Below, piece by piece: positions 43,049 to 52,309 of a stretch of 64,000 bases of DNA. The notes under the pieces are model-generated. The model searched no databases. It saw only the letters and a program-made list of their open reading frames with translations, and was not told the DNA's origin. A program made the translations under genes and the position numbers. Every line of letters begins with the position of its first letter. The stretch's first letter is position 1. The stretch covers positions 186,001 through 250,000 of the forward strand of contig JAIXZA010000162.1 of assembly GCA_027489965.1 (NCBI GenBank), read 5' to 3'. Source of the DNA: Verrucomicrobiaceae bacterium (lineage in GTDB: Bacteria > Verrucomicrobiota > Verrucomicrobiia > Verrucomicrobiales > Verrucomicrobiaceae).

Positions 43049-43123
43049 TCGACATTTTTTGGGTTAACTCAATTCGGATCCGTTCTCCTCATTTGAAGTG
43101 GGGCCAGTACTTCCGTGCCGCTA

Positions 43124-44503
43124 TCATGCAAACAGTTCCTTGATCGCTTGCGTGCCGAAATCCACCACTGGGTAGGGCCTTCCCTGCGGGCCGGGAAGTT
43201 CGGTGTGGAGATCGATGCCCATAGCCTGGTAAATCGTGGCGACGATTTCTTTTGGAGCCACCGGTCGCTCAGTGGGATAGCCGCCGATGTCGTCACTTTT
43301 ACCAACGACTTCGCCGCCTTTGACGCCGCCGCCAGCGAAATTGACGGTCCAGCAGTTCGGCCAGTGGTCGCGACCACCAGCAGGATTGATTTTTGGCGTG
43401 CGGCCGAATTCGGCGAGGCAGGTGACCATGGTATCATCGAGCATGCCGCGTTGGAAAAGATCCTCGATGAGGGCGCTGTAGCCCTGGTCATACATCGGGG
43501 CGACGATGTCTCTCATGCCTTCGATGCTGGTGAAGGGTTTGGAGCCGTGAATGTCCCAGGTGATCTCGCCAAACACGGTAATGAAGGTGTTCACGGTGAC
43601 AAAACGCACGCCGCGCTCAACCAGACGACGCGCGAGCAGGCAGCTTTGGCCAAAGCGGTTCAAACCGTAGCGCTCGCGCACTTTGAGCGGCTCCTTCGTC
43701 AGATCGAAAGCCTCGCGGGCCTGCGTGCTGGTCATGATGCGGTAGGCGGATTCGAAATTCGAGTCCATGAGCTTCGCCTGCTCGCTGTATTCGAAATTGC
43801 GCACGCTGCTATCCACCAGTTCGCGCATTCCGCGGCGGCGCTCCATTCGCACCTCGCTGATCTCTCTTGGCGGCAGTAGATCGGGCACTTTGAAGTCCTT
43901 CTCCGATGGATTCGCGTTTAGGACAAAAGGATCATAGGCCTTGCCAAGGAAGCCCGCGTCTTGGCCATGCGGCATGTTGCCACCAGTGGGGCCCATCGAC
44001 TCAGGCAGAATGATATGAGCTGGTAGATCGCTGCGGCGGCCTTGGAGGAACTCAAGCGCACTGCCGACATGCGGGGTGTTCACGCCACCCGTGAAAAGGC
44101 GGCCCGTTTGCATCATCTGATGCCCGGTGTCATGCACGGCAGCGGCCGTGTGATAGCAGGAGCGCACAAGGCTGAATTTGTCCGCGATCTTCGCGTGCAT
44201 CGGCAGGATCTCGGAGATCTCGAAAGCATTGCTTTTCGTACGGATGGGTTTGAACGGGCCGCGAATCTCGCTCGGCGCATCCGGTTTCATGTCCCAGAGA
44301 TCCTGCTGACTCGGCGCACCGAGGTTGAAGATCATGATGCAGGCCTTGTTGCCCTTCTTTGGATCCACCTTGCCTTCGGCCTTCAGCTTGGCAAATCCGG
44401 GCATTGTAAGACCGATAGCGCTCAAAGCACCCGCAGAAAGAAAATCACGACGCGTCACTCCATCGCAGGTCGTGACGGCGGCTTTATCGGTGAAGGTGAA
44501 CAT
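43124..44503 (-). CDS. DUF1501 family Tat-exported protein
   Basis: The 459-residue protein carries a twin-arginine motif (GVTRRDFLSAGALSAIGL) followed by the DUF1501 blocks NKACIMIFNLGAPSQQDLWDMKPDAPSEIRGPF, LVRSCYHTAAAVHDTGHQMMQTGRLF, PHVGSALEFLQGRR and the C-terminal GRTPKINPAGGRDHWPNCWTVNFAGGG. The fold resembles sulfatase/alkaline-phosphatase superfamily members with few of their metal residues. In PVC genomes it usually accompanies DUF1549 proteins such as those elsewhere in this window. Its enzymatic role is unknown, and it stands alone here. Confidence 0.9.
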   Translation of the reverse strand: MFTFTDKAAVTTCDGVTRRDFLSAGALSAIGLTMPGFAKLKAEGKVDPKKGNKACIMIFNLGAPSQQDLWDMKPDAPSEIRGPFKPIRTKSNAFEISEILPMHAKIADKFSLVRSCYHTAAAVHDTGHQMMQTGRLFTGGVNTPHVGSALEFLQGRRSDLPAHIILPESMGPTGGNMPHGQDAGFLGKAYDPFVLNANPSEKDFKVPDLLPPREISEVRMERRRGMRELVDSSVRNFEYSEQAKLMDSNFESAYRIMTSTQAREAFDLTKEPLKVRERYGLNRFGQSCLLARRLVERGVRFVTVNTFITVFGEITWDIHGSKPFTSIEGMRDIVAPMYDQGYSALIEDLFQRGMLDDTMVTCLAEFGRTPKINPAGGRDHWPNCWTVNFAGGGVKGGEVVGKSDDIGGYPTERPVAPKEIVATIYQAMGIDLHTELPGPQGRPYPVVDFGTQAIKELFA

Positions 44504-44776
44504 AGGCGTGAGAGGTGAACTGATGAATGAGCTAAACGGAGTGAGATGCAGACTATGATTCAGAATTTGGATTCAAGTCTTCATCCTTTGCCGATAGCCA
44601 AAATCATACGCCGCCAAGATGAAATCTTGAATGGACAATCCAGCTTTCTTGAATGGTTCTTTCGAACAGGCAAAACCAATCCCAAATCGATATTTTAAAC
44701 AATTCCGCTCACATTCTAGCAGGTCGTGATACACCGACGGTTGCCAAAGATGGTCAGAGGTCGCATTCATGAAGTC

Positions 44777-45127
44777 ATGACTATTGAAGAAATCACTGCG
44801 CGCATTTGTGCCTTTCGCGATGCACGCGACTGGCAGCAATTTCATAACCCTAAAGACATGGCTGTCGCTATCGCTGCAGAGGCTGGGGAATTGATGCAGC
44901 ATTTTGTCTGGAAGACACCAGAACAGATCCCACAGGTGATCATCGATAAGCGGGCTGAACTTACAGATGAAATAGCAGACGTTGCCATTCTGCTTTTTGA
45001 ATTAGCCCATAATTTAGATGTTCCGCTGGCCGTGGCCATGCAGGCAAAGTTGGATCGTAATGAAAAGCGTTACCCAGCCGATAAGGCACGTGGCAATAAT
45101 TTGAAATACAATGAGCTCGGAGCCTGA
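44777..45127 (+). CDS. MazG-like nucleotide pyrophosphohydrolase
   Basis: The start at ATG 44777 (MTIEEITARICAFRDAR) is used rather than the GTG at 44726. The 116-residue single-domain protein shows the MazG/DCTPP fold: RDWQQFHNPKDMAVAIAAEAGELMQHFVW with the first EAGE..Q metal block, and RAELTDEIADVAILLFELAHNL with the second (E..DE..D). It resembles RS21-C6/iMazG enzymes that hydrolyse modified or excess dNTPs to NMP and pyrophosphate. Its stop overlaps the start of rsmH by 17 bp, so the two genes are co-translated. Substrate specificity is not readable. Confidence 0.88.
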   Translation: MTIEEITARICAFRDARDWQQFHNPKDMAVAIAAEAGELMQHFVWKTPEQIPQVIIDKRAELTDEIADVAILLFELAHNLDVPLAVAMQAKLDRNEKRYPADKARGNNLKYNELGA

Positions 45128-46172
45128 GTCTAGCCCTTCAAAAGTCCACAAACGACGTGTCCGCTACAGCGGCAAAAACCCGCGCCGGTTTGATCAGAAA
45201 TATAAGGAGCTGAATGCGGAGCAGTATCCCGATGAAGTCGCCAAAGTCCGCGCCTCTGGCAAAACACCAGCAGGCCAGCATGTGCCGATCATGGTGAATG
45301 AGGTCTTGGAATGTCTGCGCACAGAAGCCGGTGATCAAGTGGTGGACTGTACACTCGGCTACGGCGGGCACAGCCGGGCTCTGTGGCAGGCATGTCAGCC
45401 CGCTGGGCATTTGCTGAGCCTGGATGTGGACCCAATCGAACTCGCACGCACAGAAGCAAGACTGCGCACGTCGGGCCTGAGTGAAGACTCATTCAGCACA
45501 CGACGCTGCAACTTTGCTGGCCTATCCAAAGCCTTGGCTGAGCAAGGCTGGCATGAAGGAGTGAATGTCATTTTTGCCGACCTTGGGTTATCTTCGATGC
45601 AGATCGATAATCCAGCGCGCGGCTTTACCTTCAAGGCCGATGGCCCTTTGGACATGCGCATGAATCCCGAGCGCGGTGTTTCCGCCGCGCAATGGTTGAC
45701 GGATGTGTCGGTAATGAAGCTGACCTCTTTACTCCAAGAAAACGCGGATGAACCGAACGCCACACTTTTGGCGGAAGCGCTGACAAAAAGAGTCTCTCAA
45801 GCCCCCATCAACTCCACGCGGGCATTAGCAGAAGCCATCAAACAAGCTCTGCCTCTACGAACCGGTAGCGATGATGTCGATGCAACGGTGCGGCGAGTTT
45901 TTCAAGCCATCCGCATCGCAGTGAACGAAGAGTTCAGTGCACTGGACAGTCTGATGCGCGCCATTCCAGCCGCTTTAAAAAGTGGCGGACGTGTGGCCTT
46001 ACTGACCTTTCACTCTGGCGAAGATCGCCGAGTCAAAAAAGCCTTTCAGGAAGGCTTACGTTCCGGTGTCTTTTCTGCCGTCTCAGATGAAGTCATCCGA
46101 GCTAGCATGGAGGAACAACGTGCGAATCCACGCTCATCGTCTGCCAAGCTTCGGTGGGCAGTGAAAGCCTAG
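45111..46172 (+). CDS. rsmH: 16S rRNA (cytosine(1402)-N(4))-methyltransferase RsmH
   Basis: The 353-residue methyltransferase has the RsmH blocks HVPIMVNEVLECL (target of the SAM fold), VVDCTLGYGGHSRALW (SAM motif I), LSLDVDPIELARTEARL, VIFADLGLSSMQIDNPARGFTF, ADGPLDMRMNP and VALLTFHSGEDRRVKKAFQ, and so methylates C1402 of 16S rRNA at N4. An extra 55-60 residues rich in Arg and Lys (KRRVRYSGKNPRRFDQKY...) precede the usual start. They may be real because the start ATG overlaps the previous gene by 17 bp, but a shorter product from an internal start is not excluded. The gene is not in a division-cell-wall cluster here. Confidence 0.94.
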   Translation: MSSEPESSPSKVHKRRVRYSGKNPRRFDQKYKELNAEQYPDEVAKVRASGKTPAGQHVPIMVNEVLECLRTEAGDQVVDCTLGYGGHSRALWQACQPAGHLLSLDVDPIELARTEARLRTSGLSEDSFSTRRCNFAGLSKALAEQGWHEGVNVIFADLGLSSMQIDNPARGFTFKADGPLDMRMNPERGVSAAQWLTDVSVMKLTSLLQENADEPNATLLAEALTKRVSQAPINSTRALAEAIKQALPLRTGSDDVDATVRRVFQAIRIAVNEEFSALDSLMRAIPAALKSGGRVALLTFHSGEDRRVKKAFQEGLRSGVFSAVSDEVIRASMEEQRANPRSSSAKLRWAVKA

Positions 46173-46174
46173 AT

Positions 46175-47089
46175 TCATCCAAAGAATGGCGAAAGAACAT
46201 TACGGGCCACTTTCAGCGCCTTGATGCGACCTTCCAGCGTTTTACCGAAGGTGTCATCTTCGACTTCGATGCAAAGAGGTCCCTCATAACCGATGCGCAT
46301 CAGTTCAGCCATGAAGGCCGCCCAGTTGATGTCGCCATAGCCAGGAATACGCGGCTGATGCCAATTGAGAGGGAAATCAAAACGACCCACTTCGTTAAGC
46401 GCAGCATGGTTGATCTTCACATCTTTGGCGTGCAGATGAAAGAGCTTGGATTTGAATTCAGCCAACGGACTTAGTGGGTCCATGCCTTGCAGGATGAAGT
46501 GCGAAGGATCGTAATTCAGTCCGAAATTCGGTGAATCAATATCATTAAATGCCCTGCGCCAGATGGCCGGCGTAGTCATGAGGTTTTTGCCCCCTGGCCA
46601 TTCATCCCGCGTGAATGACATGGGACAATTTTCGATGCCGATCTTCACGTCATGCGCTTCCGCATATTCAATGATCGGCTTCCAGATCTTCAGGAAGCGA
46701 GGCCAGTTTTCATCCACCGTTTTTGTCCAGTCACGACCGACGAATCCATTGACGTTTTTTAAGCCTAGGAGTGGTGCGGCTTTGATCACCTTTTTAAAAT
46801 GAGCGACTGCTTGGCGCGAGACCTCAGGATTTGGATCCAGCATATTTGGATAATACCCGAGAGCGCTGATCTCGACGCCTTGATCCTGACAGCGTGCCAG
46901 AATGTCCTGCGCCAGGGTCTTGGTCAGTGAAGTCACATCGATATGAGTAACACCAGCGTATTTGCGTTCGGCCTTCCCAACGGGCCAACACGCCACTTCG
47001 ATGCAGTGAAAGCTTTCGTGGCGTGCAAAAGAAAGAACATTTTCGAAATCAAGTTCAGGTAGGATAGCTGTGACAAATCCGAGTTTCAT
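46175..47089 (-). CDS. Sugar phosphate isomerase/epimerase (xylose isomerase-like TIM barrel)
   Basis: The ATG at 47089 (MKLGFVTAILPELDFENVL) is preferred to the track start 47155, which precedes a segment overlapping the neighbour. The 304-residue protein has the AP-endonuclease-2 fold: CIEVACWPVGK, DVTSLTKTLAQDIL, VKIGIENCPMS (metal Glu), FGLNYDPSHFILQGM (Asp and His), LFHLHAKDVKI (His) and GPLCIEVEDD (Glu). These are the metal-binding residues of the family. It is encoded 50 bp after the Gfo/Idh/MocA dehydrogenase, a common pairing for inositol or sugar breakdown. The sugar is unknown. Confidence 0.9.
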   Translation of the reverse strand: MKLGFVTAILPELDFENVLSFARHESFHCIEVACWPVGKAERKYAGVTHIDVTSLTKTLAQDILARCQDQGVEISALGYYPNMLDPNPEVSRQAVAHFKKVIKAAPLLGLKNVNGFVGRDWTKTVDENWPRFLKIWKPIIEYAEAHDVKIGIENCPMSFTRDEWPGGKNLMTTPAIWRRAFNDIDSPNFGLNYDPSHFILQGMDPLSPLAEFKSKLFHLHAKDVKINHAALNEVGRFDFPLNWHQPRIPGYGDINWAAFMAELMRIGYEGPLCIEVEDDTFGKTLEGRIKALKVARNVLSPFFG

Positions 47090-47139
47090 AGGGTTCCTGG
47101 AAGGAGGTTTGATGATAGGTGAAATGAAGCCGTTGAAGG

Positions 47140-48318
47140 TTAGATTTTCACCCAAGTCTTCGAACTGCTGCTTTGAAGAATGGCTTCACAAAGCTTCACC
47201 TCATGGTGACCGTCTTCCGCAGTGGCAAAAAGCGCAGGTGTTTTTTTACCGCTGGCGATGTGCTCATAAACGGCGCGGTAGTGCATTTTATGGGCGTCGC
47301 TGAAGCCTTCGGGATGTCCTCCCGGGTAGTCGGTGAAGTTAGCCACGTCTTCCAGGAAGCCGGGAGTGCCACGTTGAAGAATTTGATTGGGTTCATCACG
47401 GCGGCCCACGAGGATCTCATTGGGTTGCTGGAGATCCCACTGCACACTTCCCTTGGTTCCATAAATGCCAAGACCAAGGCTGCACTTCCAGCCTGCGGCC
47501 ACTTGCGAGATGCTGGCATTGGCATGGACGCCATTCACATAGCCGTGCTTGGCCTTGCCAAACTTTAAAAGCACACTGCCAAAGTCTTCGGTATCGACCT
47601 TGTAAGGAACCAAGGTCTTGGGATCGACTTTGGCAAAGGTTTTGACTTCGCCTTTCGGACGCAGACGCTCTTTGTGAAAGGTTTCAATGTGAGCAAAGAC
47701 GTTGGTCGCTTTGGCACCGAGAATGAAGCTCACCGCATCGATCCAGTGGGTGCCGATGTCACCCACGGCACGCAGTTTGCCGCCTTCACTAGCGAGGACA
47801 CGCCAGTTATAATCGGTCTGATGCAGGAGCCAATCCTGAAAGAAATGTCCCTGCACATGGATGATCTCTCCGAGGTCTCCACGCTCCACCATGGCGCGCA
47901 TTTGCAGCACCGCAGGGAAGAAGCGGCACATGTAATTGACGGCAAAGACGGGTCCGTTTTTGCCACCTTGTTTAACAGCAGCGACGACGAGGGCTGTCTC
48001 TGCCGTGGTCATGCCCAGAGGCTTTTCGCAAATGACATGCTTGCCCATTTCTAGGGCTTGCAGGCACTGCTCCACATGCACTTTATTGGGTGATGTGATA
48101 TGAACGACATCGACATTCGGACTGGCATACATGGCTTCATGATCGTAGTCGCCATAGGCTTCTGGGATGCCCCACATTTCTGCCGTTTGAACGGCGCTCT
48201 TGGATGATCCGCAAATGGCGGTGACTTGAATACCGAGACGTTTCAAAGCCTCGATATGCACTGGGCCGATAAAACCGGTGCCGATAATGCCTGCGCGGAG
48301 ATGGTGGAGTGGAGTCAT
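47140..48318 (-). CDS. Gfo/Idh/MocA family oxidoreductase
   Basis: The 392-residue NAD(P)-dependent dehydrogenase begins MTPLHHLRAGIIGTGFIGPVHIEAL, with the nucleotide-binding GxGxxG. The family signature EKPLGMTT (K in EKP) follows at about residue 99, and GDIGTHWIDAVSFILG (with catalytic His) in the C-terminal domain. Such enzymes oxidise sugars, inositols or related polyols and are often secreted or cytosolic partners of isomerases in Verrucomicrobia. It is co-directional with the isomerase gene downstream (50 bp gap). The substrate is not identified. Confidence 0.92.
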   Translation of the reverse strand: MTPLHHLRAGIIGTGFIGPVHIEALKRLGIQVTAICGSSKSAVQTAEMWGIPEAYGDYDHEAMYASPNVDVVHITSPNKVHVEQCLQALEMGKHVICEKPLGMTTAETALVVAAVKQGGKNGPVFAVNYMCRFFPAVLQMRAMVERGDLGEIIHVQGHFFQDWLLHQTDYNWRVLASEGGKLRAVGDIGTHWIDAVSFILGAKATNVFAHIETFHKERLRPKGEVKTFAKVDPKTLVPYKVDTEDFGSVLLKFGKAKHGYVNGVHANASISQVAAGWKCSLGLGIYGTKGSVQWDLQQPNEILVGRRDEPNQILQRGTPGFLEDVANFTDYPGGHPEGFSDAHKMHYRAVYEHIASGKKTPALFATAEDGHHEVKLCEAILQSSSSKTWVKI

Positions 48319-48377
48319 GAAGGAAGCTCTCCAGCTAGGATGAGATGTCGATGCAGGACAATGACGAATGCACTTTT

Positions 48378-51300
48378 TTATCGACGCATGAGGAACTCGT
48401 CCAGATTCATGACGACGTTAGCGACAGTGGTCCAGGCAGCGAGTTCTGCGATGTCGGCGTCTTTTGGCGCTGGACCGATGGGGTCTGTGGCCATTTGAGT
48501 GGCTGATGCTTGATCTTGTTTGTAGAAAGCTAGACTTTCAGCGTGGAGTTTCATCAAAGCTGCGCGCTCATTGGCGCTGGGTTCGCGGGAGACGCAGAGG
48601 CGATACATCAGGCTGATTTTGTCAGCGGCATTCATCACTTTGCGGGCCATTGCTTGATGGGTCTCGATAAAGACGGGATCGTTGAGTGTCACAAAGGCTT
48701 GCAACGGAGTGTTGGTGCGACCTCGGCGAATCATGCAGACTTCACGATTGCCAGCATCAAAGGTGGCGAAGCTAGGATAAGGGCTGTTGCGACGAATCTC
48801 GGTATATAGACTGCGGCGGTGTTTGTCTTCTCCTTCACTGAGAGCCCAATCGTTGCTGCGGCCGAAGGCGGTGCTTAAACCAATGTTCGGAGCGATGGGA
48901 CGAACGCCAGGACCGTACATTTTCGCGCTCAATAGACCACTCACCGCGAGCGCCTGATCACGCAGCAATTCGCCAGTGGGTCTGAAACGAGGGCCGCGCG
49001 CTAGCAGTCGATTATCAGGATCACGCTCGGCCAGATCAGCTGAGGTGATCGATGTTTGACGGTAGGCACGGGTCATCACCATGAGTTTGATCATGTGTTT
49101 GATATCCCATCCGCTATCCATCAGCTCGGCAGCTAGCCAATCCAGGAGTTCGGGATGAAAGGGAAGCTCTCCTTGGCTGCCAAACTCCTCGCTGGTTCTC
49201 ACAATACCAACGCCAAAAAGGGTTTCCCACAAACGATTTACTTGGACGCGTGCTGTAAGAGGATTGTCACGGCTCACAAGCCATTTAGCCATGCTGAGCC
49301 GGTTCTTTGGCGCGTCTTTAGGCAGGGGATGAAATACAGCAGGCGTTGCCTCATTCACTGCATCTCCGAGTGCCTGCCAGTTGCCGCGAAGTTGTACTTT
49401 CGTGACTCGGCGCTGTTTGGAATCAAGATCACGCATGATCGGCACGGTGACAGGTTTGATGGCAGCAAGTTCTTGGTTCGCATCCGCAAGGCGCTTGCGC
49501 TCAGGAGCGGATTCCTTGGCGATGTTCCGCAGATAGTAGTCGGTGACGAGCTTTTGCTGGTCGGGTGTGCGTTTCGGTTGTGTTAACGCCGCGATGACGT
49601 TGGCAGGTGTTTTTGCAGCCTTCTCCACGCGGGCATCACCGCTGACGCTGAGGCGGAAGTTGCCGAGTGTGTGCTGCTTGTGCTCGCTCTTCTGGTCCAT
49701 CGTGACCCGTAGCATCGCTCCTTTAGGCACGGCGATGGGTGAGCTGGTCAAAAGGGTCAGCGTGTGCGGTTTGTCGTGAGCTCCGCCGACGGCCCAGCCC
49801 TTGCTTTTTGCCGATAGGAAGTTGGACGCCTCAAAACCGCTCTGTTCATAATCCGCCAAGGCCGCAGTGAAGCTTATCGACACTGGGCCAGCAGTTGCAA
49901 AGGCTCTATCTTTTTCGGGCGCGGGCGTGGGGCCGCTCTTCCACAGAATCTGCCGCTTTTCATCAAGCAGCAGGACCTGAAAGCCGTCTAGTCGGCTGCG
50001 TGCAGCTCCGTCGGTGCGGTTCCATACCACGATGCGCTCGACGGGAGCCGTCGCATCCAATCGCACTTCCCAATAAGTCCCTGTGTCCTCACCGCCTGTA
50101 TGAGCCACGCTGCCTTTGTGATAATCGCCGTCTGTGTTGTTGTCGATGGCGCGGCGGGCCACGGCACTCGTATAGGTACTGCTTTGACTCGCCTTACCGG
50201 CCGGCGCGATGTTTTTGCCGTTGCTGAAAACTTGTACCTCAGCCAGTTGCAGCATCTTTTTCGCACCTGGCAGCTCCACGCGGACAATTCTGGCCAGCGG
50301 AGCCGCTTTCAAATCCGGCGGCACAACTTCAGCCTTGAGGCCAGTGAGCACAAAATTGCCGAAACCAGCCTGCGGAGCTGTTTCTAGTCTGACAGCACTC
50401 AGTTTATCGCCCGTGAGCGGCAGTTCGACCGTGTAGCTCGCGGTGTCTTTATTCTTTGCAATCAGGATTCGACCATCGTTTTTGATCTTCGCATCGCTTT
50501 CGCTCATTTTGGCCGGCTTCGGACTCTGCCAGCCCAAATCACGCGCAAAACCGCGATCCCAGGCTTCGAGACCTACGAGCCATTTTGCGTCCGGTTGAGT
50601 GAATTTCGATTCCAATGCAGCGATCTCGGCCTTGAGCGAGTCACGCAGTTTTTTCAGGTCTGGCGTGTCGAAGGCATGGTAGGGAGCTTCGTCCTTTTTG
50701 TCCGCATCGGCGCTTTGATTGAGGAAGGCGTAGAACTGAAAGTACTCATTGATCGTGAGCGGATCGTATTTGTGCGTGTGACACTGGGCACAGGCCATGG
50801 TGGTGCCCATCCACACGGCAAAGGTGGTATTCACTCGATCAATCACCGCCGCATTGCGGAACTCTTCATCATCCGTGCCACCTTCGTTTTGAGTCATTGT
50901 GTTGCGGTGAAATGCGGTGGCAATGAGCTGATCATCAGTTGGCTTTGGCAACAGGTCACCCGCCAGCTGCTCAATGGTGAATTGATCAAAGCGCATGTTG
51001 GAATTTAGAGCCCGAATGACCCAATCGCGATAGGCCCAGATCTCACGCGGTTGATCGCTCGGATAACCAGAACTGTCCGCATATCGGGCAAGGTCTAGCC
51101 ATTGAGAAGCCCAGTGCTCGCCGAAGGTTGGTTTGGCTAGGAAGTGATCGACGAGTTCAGTGTAAGTTTTGGGTGATAAGTTTTGAGTGTTTAAATCGGG
51201 GCGAAAGCGTGCAAGCTCATCCAGTGTCGGAGGCAAGCCGGTAAGATCGAGGGCGACACGCCGAACCAAGATAGCCGCATCAGCTTCAGGTGAGAAAGTG

Positions 51301-51770
51301 AGCTTTTCTTTGCCGAGCCGCTGCCCCAAAAAGGCATCAATGGGCGTTATATCCTCGGACTTCCCACTCGGTTTCAACACTGGTACTTCGGATCTCTTCA
51401 CTACCTCATAACTCCAGTGCTTTCCCCAGGGCGCGCCTTGTTTGATCCATTGCTTCAATAAAGCGATCTGAGCCGCTGAGATCGTTTTGTGTTGCTTGGG
51501 TGGCGGCATGATCTCGTCTGGATCTGTCGTTACAATGCGCTGGATCAGCGAACTCTTCACTGGATCACCAGGAACCACGGCAACGACGCCTTTGTTATCA
51601 GCCTTGGCCGCCGCCTCATCATCCAGCCTCAGCCCAGCCTCACGCTTCTTTTCATCGGGACCATGACAGAAGAAACAGTTCTCTGACAAGATCGGCCGGA
51701 TCTCACGAGAGAAATCAACGGCCTTGGCAAAACCAGATAGAGAGAGGAAAAGGACTAGAGCGTGGCGCAT
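48378..51770 (-). CDS. PSCyt1-DUF1549-discoidin-like-DUF1553 exported protein
   Basis: The ATG at 51770 gives signal peptide MRHALVLFLSLSGFAKA and 1130 residues; the track start adds six residues. PSCyt1 comes first (ILSENCFFCHGPDEKKREAGLRLDD, CxxCH), followed by a DUF1549 block (LVRRVALDLTGLPPTLDELARF, FGEHWASQWLDLARYADSSGYPSD), CAQCHTHKYDPL, then a long middle segment with a discoidin/F5-8-like domain (AEVQVFSNGKNIAPAGKASQSS, YWEVRLDATAPVERIVVWNR) at about 510-640, and C-terminal DUF1553 (NPLTARVQVNRLWETLFGVGIV). The discoidin part suggests polysaccharide binding. The partner substrate is unknown. Confidence 0.9.
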   Translation of the reverse strand: MRHALVLFLSLSGFAKAVDFSREIRPILSENCFFCHGPDEKKREAGLRLDDEAAAKADNKGVVAVVPGDPVKSSLIQRIVTTDPDEIMPPPKQHKTISAAQIALLKQWIKQGAPWGKHWSYEVVKRSEVPVLKPSGKSEDITPIDAFLGQRLGKEKLTFSPEADAAILVRRVALDLTGLPPTLDELARFRPDLNTQNLSPKTYTELVDHFLAKPTFGEHWASQWLDLARYADSSGYPSDQPREIWAYRDWVIRALNSNMRFDQFTIEQLAGDLLPKPTDDQLIATAFHRNTMTQNEGGTDDEEFRNAAVIDRVNTTFAVWMGTTMACAQCHTHKYDPLTINEYFQFYAFLNQSADADKKDEAPYHAFDTPDLKKLRDSLKAEIAALESKFTQPDAKWLVGLEAWDRGFARDLGWQSPKPAKMSESDAKIKNDGRILIAKNKDTASYTVELPLTGDKLSAVRLETAPQAGFGNFVLTGLKAEVVPPDLKAAPLARIVRVELPGAKKMLQLAEVQVFSNGKNIAPAGKASQSSTYTSAVARRAIDNNTDGDYHKGSVAHTGGEDTGTYWEVRLDATAPVERIVVWNRTDGAARSRLDGFQVLLLDEKRQILWKSGPTPAPEKDRAFATAGPVSISFTAALADYEQSGFEASNFLSAKSKGWAVGGAHDKPHTLTLLTSSPIAVPKGAMLRVTMDQKSEHKQHTLGNFRLSVSGDARVEKAAKTPANVIAALTQPKRTPDQQKLVTDYYLRNIAKESAPERKRLADANQELAAIKPVTVPIMRDLDSKQRRVTKVQLRGNWQALGDAVNEATPAVFHPLPKDAPKNRLSMAKWLVSRDNPLTARVQVNRLWETLFGVGIVRTSEEFGSQGELPFHPELLDWLAAELMDSGWDIKHMIKLMVMTRAYRQTSITSADLAERDPDNRLLARGPRFRPTGELLRDQALAVSGLLSAKMYGPGVRPIAPNIGLSTAFGRSNDWALSEGEDKHRRSLYTEIRRNSPYPSFATFDAGNREVCMIRRGRTNTPLQAFVTLNDPVFIETHQAMARKVMNAADKISLMYRLCVSREPSANERAALMKLHAESLAFYKQDQASATQMATDPIGPAPKDADIAELAAWTTVANVVMNLDEFLMRR

Positions 51771-51871
51771 GAGTACGGTGAGGGGCAAAAGATACGGGCT
51801 TCAGCATCTATTCTTAACTCACAAAATGATGCCCCAAGCTTGATTCGCTCAATCTTTGGTAGGATAGCGCT

Positions 51872-52309
51872 TCATTTTTTCTCAGTTTCAGGTTTGCATT
51901 TGCAGAGCCATTCGGCATTGGAACATTCCTCACAATTGGCCGTGTTGTATTCCAGACGGGCAGTGATGGCTTTGGCTTCAGTCGTGTTTTTGTATTGCAG
52001 GATGAGCCATTCACCAGCCTTGACGACTGGAAGGACGAAACCCTTGGCATCCTTTTCTACGGTCAACTTTTGAGGTGCGGCACGATCTCCGGTTACAGCA
52101 GTGAGCGTCTGCTCATTTATCGTGACGGGTTTCATGTTCTTATCCAGCACGGCGATGTGAAATTTGTCGCCCTTCACGGTGAGTTCACCATGCATGGTTT
52201 CATCTTTACTGAACTCTAAAATGCGACCGCCATTAGGGCCAAGTTCGACGCCTTCATGAGCGAAGGAGAGCGTGGTGATGAAGCTGAGGAGGAGGAGTGT
52301 TTTTTTCAT
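51872..52309 (-). CDS. Secreted protein of the metal-efflux operon with Cys-rich tail
   Basis: The 145-residue precursor has a signal peptide (MKKTLLLLSFITTLSFAHEG) and an immunoglobulin-like body (GGRILEFSKDETMHGELTVKGDKFHIAVLDKNMKPV). The C-terminal 20 residues carry five cysteines (NCEECSNAEWLCKCKPE), a plausible metal-binding tail. Its start shares ATGA with the stop of the RND pump gene, so it is the last gene of that transcript. It may be a periplasmic metal chaperone or sensor, which is an inference from the tail and position. Confidence 0.75.
   Translation of the reverse strand: MKKTLLLLSFITTLSFAHEGVELGPNGGRILEFSKDETMHGELTVKGDKFHIAVLDKNMKPVTINEQTLTAVTGDRAAPQKLTVEKDAKGFVLPVVKAGEWLILQYKNTTEAKAITARLEYNTANCEECSNAEWLCKCKPETEKK

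Noticed and set aside
44573-44902. Minus-strand ORF of 109 codons between the DUF1501 and MazG-like genes
   Set aside because: Most of it is antisense to the MazG-like gene. The last 45 residues look somewhat protein-like but have no start codon of their own.
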